From contig JAOEUK010000011.1 of NCBI GenBank assembly GCA_028382965.1, forward strand, positions 1 to 56,908: a stretch of 56,908 bases of DNA, in the 5' to 3' direction. A program made the translations under genes and the position numbers. Numbering within the stretch: position 1 is the stretch's first letter; every line of letters starts with the position of its first letter. Below are positions 26,648 to 35,940 of the stretch, piece after piece. Origin of the DNA: Candidatus Puniceispirillum sp. (GTDB lineage Bacteria; Pseudomonadota; Alphaproteobacteria; Puniceispirillales; Puniceispirillaceae). The notes under the pieces are model-generated. The model was not told the origin of the DNA. It was given only the letters and a program-made list of their open reading frames with translations, and made no database searches.

Positions 26648-27504
26648 TCTTGGTGGTTTTGCTGAGTTTCATATAGCAAAGCAAGCCTGCAAAACTCTTC
26701 AACATTTATTTCCTGTGGCCGCTTTTCCGGGTCAATCGCTGCGGCTTTCAATAGCTGCTCACCACCATTTTTTTTCAAGGAGCTACGCAACATTTTCCGC
26801 CGTTGGCCAAATGTGATCCGCGTTATAGCTTCCAGTGACAACTGGCTGCATGCAAAACGGGGAGTTGGCAAAGGCACAATTTGAACAATGGATGATATGA
26901 CTTTTGGCGCAGGTACAAAGGCTGATGAAGGCACATCAAAGAGGATTTCACTGTCTGTAAGCCATCGTGATAAAACACTTAACCGTCCATAGGCCTTATC
27001 GCCAGGCCCAGCTGTGATGCGTTCAGCGACTTCGCGTTGAAACATCAATGTCATGGACTCAAAGGCATTTGCATGGGTTAGCCAGCTAATCAATAGGGCT
27101 GTGGCAATGTTATAAGGCAAATTGGCGATGATTCGGCGTGGGGTGACACCCATATCCCAAATAGGACATTGCATCGCGTCAGCCTCTATAAGGGTTAGCC
27201 GGTTACCAGCTGCGCTAATCAATCCGGCAAGAACACCTTGGGCGCGGCGATCCTTTTCAATGGCAATGACATGTGTGGCACCTTCAAGAAGAAGCGCGCG
27301 GGTCAGACCACCTGGCCCGGGACCAACTTCAATTGTTGTACCAGATAAAGTGCCCGCTGACCGTGCAATCTGGTGCGTTAGGTTAAGATCAAATAGAAAA
27401 TTTTGTCCCATTGATTTGCGTGCACGCAGGTCCATTGCTTCAACAAGCTGGCGCAATGGGGGCAATGCATGAATGCGGTTGGTTAGGTCTTGCTGGTCAT
27501 CCAT
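26644..27504 (-). CDS. rsmA: 16S rRNA dimethyladenosine transferase
   Basis: 286 residues, also known as KsgA. SMGQNFLFDLNLTHQIA opens the domain, the SAM motif is IEVGPGPGGLTRALL, and the target-adenosine motif is IANLPYNIATALLISW. FVPAPKVISSIVQI closes it. It dimethylates two adjacent adenosines near the 3' end of 16S rRNA. The gene lies 37 bases after pdxA on the minus strand, forming the usual surA-pdxA-rsmA order. Confidence 0.95.
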   Translation of the reverse strand: MDDQQDLTNRIHALPPLRQLVEAMDLRARKSMGQNFLFDLNLTHQIARSAGTLSGTTIEVGPGPGGLTRALLLEGATHVIAIEKDRRAQGVLAGLISAAGNRLTLIEADAMQCPIWDMGVTPRRIIANLPYNIATALLISWLTHANAFESMTLMFQREVAERITAGPGDKAYGRLSVLSRWLTDSEILFDVPSSAFVPAPKVISSIVQIVPLPTPRFACSQLSLEAITRITFGQRRKMLRSSLKKNGGEQLLKAAAIDPEKRPQEINVEEFCRLALLYETQQNHQD

Positions 27505-27541
27505 TCGGAATATGTTTCTGTTGCTGCAAAATTTGTAATGA

Positions 27542-28543
27542 TTAAGAGGTTTGCTCGCTTTTGTTTCTGGCTAGTTTCCGGGCCATTTTTATTGCTGCAA
27601 TAAGGCTGTCAGGACGCGCAATACCGCTGCCAGCAATATCAAGTCCCGTCCCATGGTCAGGTGATGTGCGTGTAAAACTGAGCCCCAAAGTAATATTGAC
27701 GCCACCAAAGAAATCAATCGTTTTTAATGGAGTAAGGACTTGGTCGTGATACATGCCCAAAACGGCGTCATAGGTTTTGCGGGCTTCGGTATGGAACAGT
27801 GTATCGGCAGGGTGTGGACCGGTAGCGTTAATTCCGTTTGCAACAAGTTGGCGTATTGCTGGAACAATTATTTGGCTATCTTCTTTGCCCATTTTGCTGT
27901 CTTCACCAGCATGAGGGTTCAGCCCACAAATCGCAATACGGGGCTGGCTGATCTTGAATTGGTCCCGCAGACATTTATGCATTAGTGTACATTTTTCAAT
28001 AATTAATTGTATTGTAATTTTTTTTGGTACCTTGTTCAGCGCGATATGAACAGTGGCTGGAACAACCTTTAAGTCATCGCAGGCAAGCATCATCATTGGT
28101 CCGCCCGGCGGCGCAGTGGTCGATAGACTTGCAAGGTATTCAGTATGCCCTGGAAAGGCAAAGCCAGCTGAATAAAGGCTGGCTTTCTGAATTGGGTTTG
28201 TAACAAGACCAGCTGCATCGCCTGATTGGCACCAAATCACGGCTTGACGAATGGCTTCAATAATTTGTGGTGCATTCGCCACATTGGGGCTGCCAGCAAT
28301 TGGCATTTTGTGCCATGGCACGGGGATTATAGCCAAGGCAGATGCATCATAATTATATAATGATGGGTGGGAGATTTCATAGAAATCCAGCTTGATGCCA
28401 ATTAATTGGGCGGTTTTGGCAATATGCTCTGGAGATCCCATCAGGCAAATATCATTAATTCCTGTCTGCCATGCTTTCAGGGCTATTTCAGTACCAATTC
28501 CCGCAGGTTCTCCAGGCGTTATCATGAGCGGCAAAGTAAGCAT
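27542..28543 (-). CDS. pdxA: 4-hydroxythreonine-4-phosphate dehydrogenase
   Basis: 333 residues. MITPGEPAGIGTEIALKA is the family start, with metal histidines in FPGHTEYLA, MYHDQVLTPLK and TSPDHGTGLDIAG. It carries out an oxidation step of de novo pyridoxal phosphate synthesis by the DXP-dependent route. Four bases separate it from surA, suggesting one transcript. Confidence 0.95.
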   Translation of the reverse strand: MLTLPLMITPGEPAGIGTEIALKAWQTGINDICLMGSPEHIAKTAQLIGIKLDFYEISHPSLYNYDASALAIIPVPWHKMPIAGSPNVANAPQIIEAIRQAVIWCQSGDAAGLVTNPIQKASLYSAGFAFPGHTEYLASLSTTAPPGGPMMMLACDDLKVVPATVHIALNKVPKKITIQLIIEKCTLMHKCLRDQFKISQPRIAICGLNPHAGEDSKMGKEDSQIIVPAIRQLVANGINATGPHPADTLFHTEARKTYDAVLGMYHDQVLTPLKTIDFFGGVNITLGLSFTRTSPDHGTGLDIAGSGIARPDSLIAAIKMARKLARNKSEQTS

Positions 28544-28547
28544 TGAA

Positions 28548-29819
28548 CTATATATCTGTTTCTATAATTGCAGAGCGACGTAGCCGCATTAAATAGCTCT
28601 CAGACAGTGAGCCAAAAATTTTATCAAATTCGTTACGAAACACTTCCTTGCGAGCAGGCAAGGCGATTTTAGGTGATGTTCGTTTGCAAAGCATGAAAAC
28701 GCTGACACCTTCAATGAAGGACAACGGTTTACTTGGTATTAGCAAATCCAACTCATTTATCATTCTTTTTAGAGGCGTGCTGAACGAGCTAAGAGTAACA
28801 TCCTCAATCAAACCATTAATACCTGAATTGTAGCTTTGGTTCAAAGTAGTTAACCCGTTACAGGTTTTTATGGTTTCTGTATCGCGCTCTAGTCTGGCCG
28901 CGGCCACTAATTTGTCAGCATTAGAGGCGTTATTAGCAAGTGGAAAAAGTGCTCGCGTGAGCGTGATAATGTCTTGGCCTGGATCTGCAACACCATTTTC
29001 CCTGGTACCCTCTTTACGAATTAGGATCACGAGTCCATCGCGTTGCAAGGGGACGCCAACCTCACCAACATCAATTTTTTCTACGTGATTTTTGATATCT
29101 TTTGGTAATTGACTTATGAGAGCCCAGCCAAGTGCTCCTCCACTTCTTGCAGTCCCTGCTGAAGAATACTGTTTGGCAATTGCACTAAAACTTGCCCCAC
29201 CCTCAACGGCTTTGAAAATCTCATTTGCGAGTGCAAGGGTTTTTTGCATTGGCCTATTAGGTTCGGGGAGTAAAATAATTTCACTTAACTTTACTTGTGG
29301 CTGTTCAGCATTTTTCTTTATTTTCATAATAACTTTATCAACAGTCGAATTTATATTATCAAATTTGTTTCTAAATTTTGTTTTTATAAATTCAGCCCAT
29401 AGAATTTCAGTCATAAATTTTTTTTGAATTTTAAGCACTTCTATTCCATTTTTGCGAAGATTTTCTATTCCATCCATTCCTTCACGTGAAAAATTTTTAT
29501 TCACAATATCGCGGGCTCTTTTGCGACTTTGTATTTTGATATTAGAGTCAATATTTTTTGCTGCTTGAAGTTTTAAAATTTCATCAATTAACATTTGTTT
29601 TGCATCATATTTTATTTGCACGCGGTTTTCTTCTGAGTTCTCCAGGTTTGTTATTAAGCGCAGAAACTTAGCCCGCTGATCAACATCAAAATTTGTGATC
29701 GCTTTACCATTTACTTTGGCTACAATTTCTAATGTTGCATGCGCTGGTTGAAGGCTAAGGTTAGTTGTAATTACAAAACTAAAGGCAAAAAGAGCCAATT
29801 TCTTGGTTGACAGCATCAT
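28548..29819 (-). CDS. surA: Periplasmic peptidyl-prolyl isomerase SurA
   Basis: 423 residues. A signal peptide is clear (KKLALFAFSFVITTNLSLQP, cleavage near AHA). The SurA N-terminal domain follows (VNGKAITNFDVDQRAKFLRL), and one parvulin domain is visible at about 175-275 (VKLSEIILLP, GGALGWALISQLPKDI). SurA helps outer-membrane proteins reach the Bam complex. Two ATG codons lie in tandem at 29819 and 29816. In most relatives lptD sits just upstream; here lptG is only 80 bases away. Confidence 0.85.
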   Translation of the reverse strand: MMLSTKKLALFAFSFVITTNLSLQPAHATLEIVAKVNGKAITNFDVDQRAKFLRLITNLENSEENRVQIKYDAKQMLIDEILKLQAAKNIDSNIKIQSRKRARDIVNKNFSREGMDGIENLRKNGIEVLKIQKKFMTEILWAEFIKTKFRNKFDNINSTVDKVIMKIKKNAEQPQVKLSEIILLPEPNRPMQKTLALANEIFKAVEGGASFSAIAKQYSSAGTARSGGALGWALISQLPKDIKNHVEKIDVGEVGVPLQRDGLVILIRKEGTRENGVADPGQDIITLTRALFPLANNASNADKLVAAARLERDTETIKTCNGLTTLNQSYNSGINGLIEDVTLSSFSTPLKRMINELDLLIPSKPLSFIEGVSVFMLCKRTSPKIALPARKEVFRNEFDKIFGSLSESYLMRLRRSAIIETDI

Positions 29820-29899
29820 AATGATTTTTCACCTTAAAGTTGTAACATATTGGTGCGAGATTTTGATACGATAATGATCTCTTTTCACACCCCTATAAA

Positions 29900-31006
29900 T
29901 CAGCTTTCATCGGTTCGAGCAAGAATAATGGCCCCAAGTAATGATACGGTAATTGCTGGGGTCCAAGCTGCGACGGACATTGGGACCGTTAAAGCAGACC
30001 CTAAAATTTGCATAAAATAGCTAAACATAAAAATGATAATAGTAAGAACTGCCCCACGAAGGAATAGCCGTGCTCGCGGGCCTCGAGACGTATTTGTTAA
30101 CGTTGCCCTTGCCCCAAGCATTGTTATACCAACCATTAGGAGTGGCACAGACAGTGTTTTGTAGAGCTGGAAGCGGTATTGAATCGCAGGAATGCCAGCA
30201 CGCTCAAGTGACAAAATGAACCCAGGCAATAGATAAATTGAAATAGACTGTGGCAGCAAGCCAGATTGGCGTAAATCCAGAGCATCTAAACCAGTGGGCA
30301 ATATTGTGCTACCAAGATCTGTTTGCTGACCATCCTTTTGCCAACGCGTTGCTTGATCTAGAATCCATCCCTTGTCTGTGAGCTGCATAAAATTAGCCCG
30401 ATAAAAAGCCTCCAGATGGATGTCATTTTGATAAAAGTAAATCACTGGATTGATAATACTTGCCATTTCTGTATTCAGAGCGTCACCACGAATTATCAAC
30501 TTGCCATCTTCAATTTTATCGCGAAGCCATATTCCATTTGCCGAAACAGAAAAACTCTTATCAGAATCGCCGAATATTCTGTTCATATGGGCTTCGTGGC
30601 GTGACGATGTTATTGCGGCAATTGGGTTGATGATGGTAACAAAGAGCATGCCTATCACAAATGCTGAAAATAATGTGGGCCCAAGCGCGGCCCAAACTGA
30701 CTGACCAAACCCCCTTACTGCAACAAACTCGTTACTTCGATTCCATGAAGAAAAACAAAGTATGGCACCACAAAGCATGGCAAATGGTAAGATGGTCTCA
30801 ATGACTGTTGGAAGATTTAAAAAAGCCATGTTTAGGAAGTTAACTTCTGGTTTTTCAACGCTTAGGTTGCTTACGCGGCGGTATAGCTCCACGGACTGAA
30901 TAAGTGTGATAATTGCTGATAGGCTAAAAAGGCACAAGCTTATCCAGGCAACAAAGCGTAATGCAAAGTAACGAAACAACGTTCCAAAAGGTGCAAACTG
31001 GCTCAT
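29900..31006 (-). CDS. lptG: LPS export permease LptG
   Basis: 368 residues with the LptF/LptG layout: an N-terminal pair of membrane helices (FVAWISLCLFSLSAIITLIQ), a third in ETILPFAMLCGAILCFSSW, a periplasmic beta-jellyroll domain from about 140 to 260, and C-terminal helices (GAVLTIIIFMFSYFMQILG). Position downstream of its partner with a four-base overlap supports LptG. The pair drives lipopolysaccharide from the inner membrane onto the Lpt bridge with LptB. Confidence 0.9.
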   Translation of the reverse strand: MSQFAPFGTLFRYFALRFVAWISLCLFSLSAIITLIQSVELYRRVSNLSVEKPEVNFLNMAFLNLPTVIETILPFAMLCGAILCFSSWNRSNEFVAVRGFGQSVWAALGPTLFSAFVIGMLFVTIINPIAAITSSRHEAHMNRIFGDSDKSFSVSANGIWLRDKIEDGKLIIRGDALNTEMASIINPVIYFYQNDIHLEAFYRANFMQLTDKGWILDQATRWQKDGQQTDLGSTILPTGLDALDLRQSGLLPQSISIYLLPGFILSLERAGIPAIQYRFQLYKTLSVPLLMVGITMLGARATLTNTSRGPRARLFLRGAVLTIIIFMFSYFMQILGSALTVPMSVAAWTPAITVSLLGAIILARTDES

Positions 31007-32130
31007 GGTAATGCCTCACTGTGTGGTATGATTTTTTTTGGAAAGTAACTTGACTTCAAGAGCCAAAAGCTAACGATTAGTGGAGCCAAAATACTGACAT
31101 AAATTAGCGGCCACAAAGTCGCATTGTTAGTGATCAAACCGCGAGAAATTACAACTAAAATAATTGTTAAAACACAAGCAAAGATGTTTGTGAAGGCTCT
31201 TTGGCCCCATAAGTCACGACGAATTTGCCCTCGTAAGATAATGGCTGAGGAGAGTGTCATTAAAGCCAATGCCAGCCAAGGTGATGCTAGGCGATAATGC
31301 CCCTCAGCATGGCGCTGTAAATAGTATTGTGGTGAAGTAGCGTATGCTGGTGACAATAAATTCAAGATTGCGTCTTCATTAATGTCTAAAGCAACTCGTT
31401 CGGTGGGCTGGTTTCTTGTGCGCGTGATGGACACAGAGTGTGTGTCAAAAAGGAGAACAGCACCTGTTTGGCCTTCTGTATTTCGTTCAGATCTTTCTCC
31501 ATTCTGAAGAACAAGCATGGGAGTCCCATTGCGCTCTGTGAGCTTGCTCGATTGCGCTGTCATGGTTATTACCCTGCCATCAATGCGAGCATCGTGAATA
31601 AAAATATCTTTCATCACACCATTGTTGTCGTGAGCGCCAATAAACATAGTCATGCCATCAACAACCTCAATAAAAACACTGTCGCGTAATAAAATAGTTG
31701 GGATGTTGTTACGCATTTCAAATTGAAGGTCTTTATATTTTGCAAAAGAATTGGGCAGAAGGTAGACAGAGTTGATTATCAGAAAAGTGGTCAAAATTAT
31801 TCCAAGTGCAATTGGTGCCTTACATAATTGAATTGGGCTGAGGCCAATGGATTGCATAACAAGAAGTTCGCGATCTCCAAGGATTCGACTGAACACCCAA
31901 TTTACCGCGATAAAGCCTGAAATGGGGATTGCAATCATCAGCCAAAGAGGCATTGAGGCAATTGACATTAACAGGAAATCCCCAACTTCGGCCCCACTAT
32001 TTACAACAAACTCAAGGAGTCGAATCGTTTGAAATAACCAGATAATACCAATAAGTACTGTTGTAAGTGCCAGAGTGGTACGAAATAATTGATTAAAAAT
32101 ATACAGATTAAACTGCACAATAGACCTCAC
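31003..32130 (-). CDS. lptF: LPS export permease LptF
   Basis: 375 residues. Membrane helices at both ends flank a periplasmic domain (about 135-265). The segment FSRILGDRELLVMQSIGLSP is the coupling-helix region typical of LptF, contacting the LptB ATPase. First gene of lptF-lptG. It is divergent from pepA with a 138-base shared upstream region. Confidence 0.9.
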   Translation of the reverse strand: MRSIVQFNLYIFNQLFRTTLALTTVLIGIIWLFQTIRLLEFVVNSGAEVGDFLLMSIASMPLWLMIAIPISGFIAVNWVFSRILGDRELLVMQSIGLSPIQLCKAPIALGIILTTFLIINSVYLLPNSFAKYKDLQFEMRNNIPTILLRDSVFIEVVDGMTMFIGAHDNNGVMKDIFIHDARIDGRVITMTAQSSKLTERNGTPMLVLQNGERSERNTEGQTGAVLLFDTHSVSITRTRNQPTERVALDINEDAILNLLSPAYATSPQYYLQRHAEGHYRLASPWLALALMTLSSAIILRGQIRRDLWGQRAFTNIFACVLTIILVVISRGLITNNATLWPLIYVSILAPLIVSFWLLKSSYFPKKIIPHSEALP

Positions 32131-32203
32131 CAGTTTCTAGATGTATAGATAACACGAATCACTAGGTAATGGCAAAATCTATAGCTTTATTGGGTGGATT
32201 GGA

Positions 32204-32232
32204 TTGACAGCCGTGGTTCCTGCCTGTTTTAA
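32204..32232 (+). promoter_or_regulatory. pepA: Candidate promoter for pepA
   Basis: TTGACA (32204-32209) is a perfect -35 hexamer. TTTTAAC around 32227 is a weak -10 at 17-18 bases spacing. It lies about 40 bases before the pepA start. Confidence 0.35.
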
Positions 32233-32268
32233 CTAACAATCTTTCAACTCTTAAAGATCGAGACTAAT

Positions 32269-33759
32269 ATGCCCGCAAAACTTCAGCTAAGCTTTTCTAA
32301 TGCCGTCCCAAAAGGTAACGTGACAACCATCTGTTTGATTGGCCAAAATGGTGAAATCATTTCACATCTTGAAAAGGACGTTGCGGCTCACTTAATTGGC
32401 GTGATGGCAACCGCTCAATTTACTGGAAAATTTGGCAAAAGCCTTTTGATTTATAACGATAAAAATAGCTATTTGCTTGTTGGGACTGGCGATAACCTGA
32501 CAGCGGGTATAGAGGCTGAAAAGCTTGGGGGTAAGGTGTTTTTGGCTCTAAGTCAAACCGCGTCCAAATCTGGCTGGCTTCCCGATCATAAATTGGATGA
32601 AATAATTTTGGCTGATTTCTGCTTAGGAGCAAATCTGGCGTCATATTACTTTGACAGCTATTTCACAGAAAAGGATAAAGATAAAGATAAAGTTACTGTT
32701 CATCTGTGTATGGGCAGCAAAGAGCTTGATGCAAAGTCAACTGTTTTGACAGATCGCCAAGCCCTTGCCGATGGTGTTTTCTTGGCCCGCGATCTTGTTT
32801 TTGAGCCGGCTAACAAATTATATCCGGTTGAATTTGCCAATCGCTGTTTGGCTTTGGCACGCCTGGGGCTTGAGGTTGAAATTCTTGATGAAGCTGATAT
32901 GGAAAGGCTAGGCATGGGCGCTCTTCTTGGCGTTGGTCAAGGCAGCCGGCGGGAGTCTCGAATGGTTGTAATGAATTGGAGGGGAGGAGAAGATGAAGCG
33001 CCGTTTGCCCTTGTTGGGAAGGGCGTAACATTTGATACTGGTGGTATTTCCTTAAAACCTGCCAAGGGCATGGAGGATATGAAATGGGATATGGGTGGCG
33101 CAGCAGCGGTGGCGGGTGCAATGTGCGCGATTGCCGGACGCAAGCTGGATAAAAACATCGTTGGTGTGATTGGTCTTGTTGAAAATATGCCAGATGGCAA
33201 TGCCCAGCGCCCGGGTGATGTTGTAACTGCAATGTCCGGTAAAACGATTGAGGTGATCAATACAGATGCCGAAGGTCGTCTTGTTCTTGCTGATGCGCTG
33301 CATTACACTGAAACACGCTTTTTGCCTCAAGCCATGGTTAATCTTGCCACATTGACTGGGGCAATAATTGGCGCGCTTGGCAAGGAATATGGCGGTTTAT
33401 TTACCAATAGTGATGATTTGGGTAGTCAGCTTGAATCTGCCGGTAAGGAAACAGCCGAAGGTGTCTGGCGCATGCCAATGGGACCCTCTTATGACCGGAT
33501 GCTGAAATCGCATATCGCCGATATGAAGAATATTGGTGGGCCCTATGGTGGAGCGATTACGGCGGCCTGCTTTTTGGCAAGGTTCGTTAAAAGTACGCCA
33601 TGGGCGCACCTTGATATTGCAGGCAAGGCTTGGTCTGATTCGGCAACTGATATTGTACCAAAAGGTGGAACAGGATATGGTGTACGCATGTTAAATCGGT
33701 TAATTGACAATTGGCAAGGGGCCAGCCTGTCTGAAAAGGGGCAGCAGTCTGATGACTAG
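32269..33759 (+). CDS. pepA: Leucyl aminopeptidase
   Basis: 496 residues. The active site is NTDAEGRLVLADAL, with the metal lysine region VGKGVTFDTGGISLKP before it and DMGGAAAVAGAM between. It is a two-metal M17 aminopeptidase removing N-terminal residues from peptides. A (GATAAA)3 run at 32674-32691 encodes DKDKDK in the N-terminal half, probably a surface loop. Followed by holC after 13 bases, the usual pepA-holC pair. Confidence 0.95.
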   Translation: MPAKLQLSFSNAVPKGNVTTICLIGQNGEIISHLEKDVAAHLIGVMATAQFTGKFGKSLLIYNDKNSYLLVGTGDNLTAGIEAEKLGGKVFLALSQTASKSGWLPDHKLDEIILADFCLGANLASYYFDSYFTEKDKDKDKVTVHLCMGSKELDAKSTVLTDRQALADGVFLARDLVFEPANKLYPVEFANRCLALARLGLEVEILDEADMERLGMGALLGVGQGSRRESRMVVMNWRGGEDEAPFALVGKGVTFDTGGISLKPAKGMEDMKWDMGGAAAVAGAMCAIAGRKLDKNIVGVIGLVENMPDGNAQRPGDVVTAMSGKTIEVINTDAEGRLVLADALHYTETRFLPQAMVNLATLTGAIIGALGKEYGGLFTNSDDLGSQLESAGKETAEGVWRMPMGPSYDRMLKSHIADMKNIGGPYGGAITAACFLARFVKSTPWAHLDIAGKAWSDSATDIVPKGGTGYGVRMLNRLIDNWQGASLSEKGQQSDD

Positions 33760-33772
33760 CAAAAAGCGCTAA

Positions 33773-34225
33773 ATGGGGCAGGTAGATTTTTACCAGATTG
33801 GCCAGGCTGGGCTTGAGCTGGTTTTATTAATGCTTTTGAAAAAAACACTTGCAAAAAAACAAAAGGCACTTGTTCTATGCCCGATGCCGGCGGCAAGCGC
33901 AATTAATGCTGCGCTATGGACTCATGATCCTGAGTCATGGATTCCGCACGGGCTTGATGATGCCAAAGGTGCTAGCTACTGTGATGTGTGGGTTTCCAGT
34001 GATATGATGGGTAACCCGATTAATGCTGAATTTCTGTTTTTGCTGCATGGCAGTGCACCAAAATTAATTACTGAATTTAAACGTTGTTTTTGTCTTTTTG
34101 ATGGCAAGTCTGATGCACAACTGCAACAAGCGCGTGACCAATGGAAAGAATGGCAACAGATTGCCGATACCACTCTTGGATATTATGCCCAGAATTCTGA
34201 GGGAGGATGGGATAAAAAGTCCTAG
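33773..34225 (+). CDS. holC: DNA polymerase III chi subunit
   Basis: 150 residues. VDFYQIGQAGLELVLLMLLK and ALWTHDPESWIPHGLD are family hallmarks, as is CDVWVSSDMMGNPINAEFLF. Chi links the clamp loader to single-stranded DNA binding protein. Its place right after pepA is standard in Proteobacteria. Confidence 0.92.
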   Translation: MGQVDFYQIGQAGLELVLLMLLKKTLAKKQKALVLCPMPAASAINAALWTHDPESWIPHGLDDAKGASYCDVWVSSDMMGNPINAEFLFLLHGSAPKLITEFKRCFCLFDGKSDAQLQQARDQWKEWQQIADTTLGYYAQNSEGGWDKKS

Positions 34226-34348
34226 TTCACGTCGAAAAATCCGTTCGACAACTGACGAGCGCCAAAAAGAAACGTTAATCTAGTTGAATTATCTTTATTG
34301 TACGTTAGCTATTATGCAATCTTTCCGGGCTTGCAGCTAATTTTTATC

Positions 34349-34378
34349 TTGTACGATGGCTGCTGCTTGCATTATTAA
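34349..34378 (+). promoter_or_regulatory. ndk: Candidate promoter for ndk
   Basis: TTGTAC (34349-34354) and TATTAA (34373-34378) are 18 bases apart, about 70 bases before ndk. Pattern match only. Confidence 0.3.
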
Positions 34379-34408
34379 GACGGCAACGTTTTTAGATTAA
34401 AACACATG

Positions 34409-34425
34409 CACGGCCTAGGGCCGTG
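34409..34425 (+). promoter_or_regulatory. ndk: GC-rich hairpin just upstream of ndk
   Basis: CACGGCC-TAG-GGCCGTG forms seven perfect pairs with a three-base loop and stands out in A/T-rich DNA. It ends 24 bases before the ndk ATG, in the leader if the candidate promoter is right. A short TTTC follows, too little for a clear terminator. Confidence 0.5.
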
Positions 34426-34449
34426 TTTCGATAAACAAAAGGACGCATA

Positions 34450-34872
34450 ATGGCACTTGAAAGAACATTCTCAATCATTAAACCTGATGCAACTCGACGC
34501 AACCTGACCGGCCAAATTAATGCTCGGCTTGAATCTGCTGGTCTTCGTATTATTGCACAAAAGCTTAAACAGCTGAGTGTAACCGAGGCTAAGGCTTTTT
34601 ATGCTGTGCATCAGGAACGCCCATTTTACAATGACCTTGTTGCCTTTATGACATCGGGTCCAGTTGTTCTTCAGGTGCTCGAGGGAGAAAATGCTATTCT
34701 TGCTAACCGTGAAGTAATGGGTGCTACAAACCCAGGGGATGCGGCTGTCGGGACCATTAGAAAGGATTTTGCTGAATCGATTGAAGCGAATTCCGTGCAT
34801 GGATCAGACAGTTCAGAAAATGCAGAGATTGAAATCTCATATTTCTTTGCTGGATATGAAATCACAACGTAG
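34450..34872 (+). CDS. ndk: Nucleoside diphosphate kinase
   Basis: 140 residues. [20 protein letters not shown] is the start, [19 protein letters not shown] follows, and the phosphorylated histidine is in [12 protein letters not shown]. It equalises nucleoside triphosphate pools. AGGA precedes the ATG. The gene stands alone with a hairpin in its leader. Confidence 0.97.
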   Translation: MALERTFSIIKPDATRRNLTGQINARLESAGLRIIAQKLKQLSVTEAKAFYAVHQERPFYNDLVAFMTSGPVVLQVLEGENAILANREVMGATNPGDAAVGTIRKDFAESIEANSVHGSDSSENAEIEISYFFAGYEITT

Positions 34873-34986
34873 ATTTTTTATCCAATTAGACAAGATCAAA
34901 ATAAAAAAACCGTTACAAACCATGCCTTGTTATTGTCTTGTTATGTTTTCATAAAAATTTGGCAATTAAAAATTAGCAATTATATT

Positions 34987-35118
34987 TTATACCAATGTTA
35001 CAGCCATGGCTAAAAGAATCACTACAATAGCGATAATGCACATTTTAGATGCAAGCATGAAATTATTATAGAATTGCAAATGTGCCCTACCCTGTTTGTC
35101 CAATGATTTTGTTTCCAT
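34987..35118 (-). CDS. Small membrane protein resembling aa3-type cytochrome c oxidase subunit IV
   Basis: A 43-residue frame in the gap between ndk and purN. The N-terminal 20 residues are polar and contain HLQFYNNFMLASK, followed by one hydrophobic helix CIIAIVVILLAMAVTLV. This H..Y..F....K plus single-helix layout is that of the bacterial aa3-type cytochrome oxidase subunit IV peptides (Pfam COX4_pro_2), small accessory subunits found in Alphaproteobacteria. The ribosome binding site is weak (AAAG). No other oxidase gene is nearby, so the assignment rests on pattern and length alone. Confidence 0.5.
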   Translation of the reverse strand: METKSLDKQGRAHLQFYNNFMLASKMCIIAIVVILLAMAVTLV

Positions 35119-35250
35119 GATCTTTACTTTTGTCCCTAAAGCGGTGGTGCAATAGCTGCATTGTTAGTTACAACCTTCAACCACTATTTTAAATTTATTT
35201 TACATTTATGACTGACTAAGAGGCGCAAATCAACCGCACAATTTTTTGAT

Positions 35251-35940
35251 TTATGCTGAAGTTGCTGGTGCTGGCCAAATTATGCTCGGTGCAAGTAGAT
35301 CTCTCATCGGCGCAGGCGTAACAGCAAGAGCAGATAGTGGTGAGCGCCAGCGTGCGCCCTCTGGCGATAAAAACAAAAACTTCTCTGCCAGCCCAAATAG
35401 AACAAAGGGGTATATCTGATGTTCTAGTTCAAGAACTCGTGCTGCCAAACGATCAGAAGTTTCATCGGCCTGCATTGGCAAGCTTGCTTGCAGAATTATT
35501 GGTCCATCATCCAGTGCCGTTGTTACCAGATGAATAGATACCCCATGCGTTTCTATCCCACCATCAATAGCTCGCTGATGAGTGTTCAGCCCCTTCAAGG
35601 CTGGGAGTAATGAAGGGTGAATATTAACAAGCTGCCCAAAAAACTGGCCGACAAAATCATCGCCTAAAATCGCCATATAGCCAGCAAGAAAGATATAATT
35701 GGCCTTATGGTAATTAATAGCATCAGAAATTGCCAATTCCTGATGTGCTTGGTTAAAAAAGTCTTCGCGCTTGATAATCTGCGTTGGAAGGCCGCAACGT
35801 TGGGCTAGTTTAATACCGGTACAATCTTTGTTGCTAATAACAATGGCAATTTCAGCTCTAATACCATAGGTTCTAATAGCGTTGGCAAGGCATATCATAT
35901 TGCTGCCACGCCCAGAAATTAGAACCGCAAGGCGAATCAC
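35251..35940 (-). CDS. purN: Phosphoribosylglycinamide formyltransferase
   Basis: 229 residues. ISGRGSNMICL binds the phosphate, and the catalytic Asn and His are in VNIHPSLLPALKGLNTHQRA, with the later Asp in ALDDGPIILQA. It adds the first formyl group in purine synthesis using 10-formyltetrahydrofolate. Its ATG overlaps the purM stop by four bases, the conserved purM-purN pair. The C-terminus extends about 15 residues past the usual end. Confidence 0.94.
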   Translation of the reverse strand: MIRLAVLISGRGSNMICLANAIRTYGIRAEIAIVISNKDCTGIKLAQRCGLPTQIIKREDFFNQAHQELAISDAINYHKANYIFLAGYMAILGDDFVGQFFGQLVNIHPSLLPALKGLNTHQRAIDGGIETHGVSIHLVTTALDDGPIILQASLPMQADETSDRLAARVLELEHQIYPFVLFGLAEKFLFLSPEGARWRSPLSALAVTPAPMRDLLAPSIIWPAPATSA

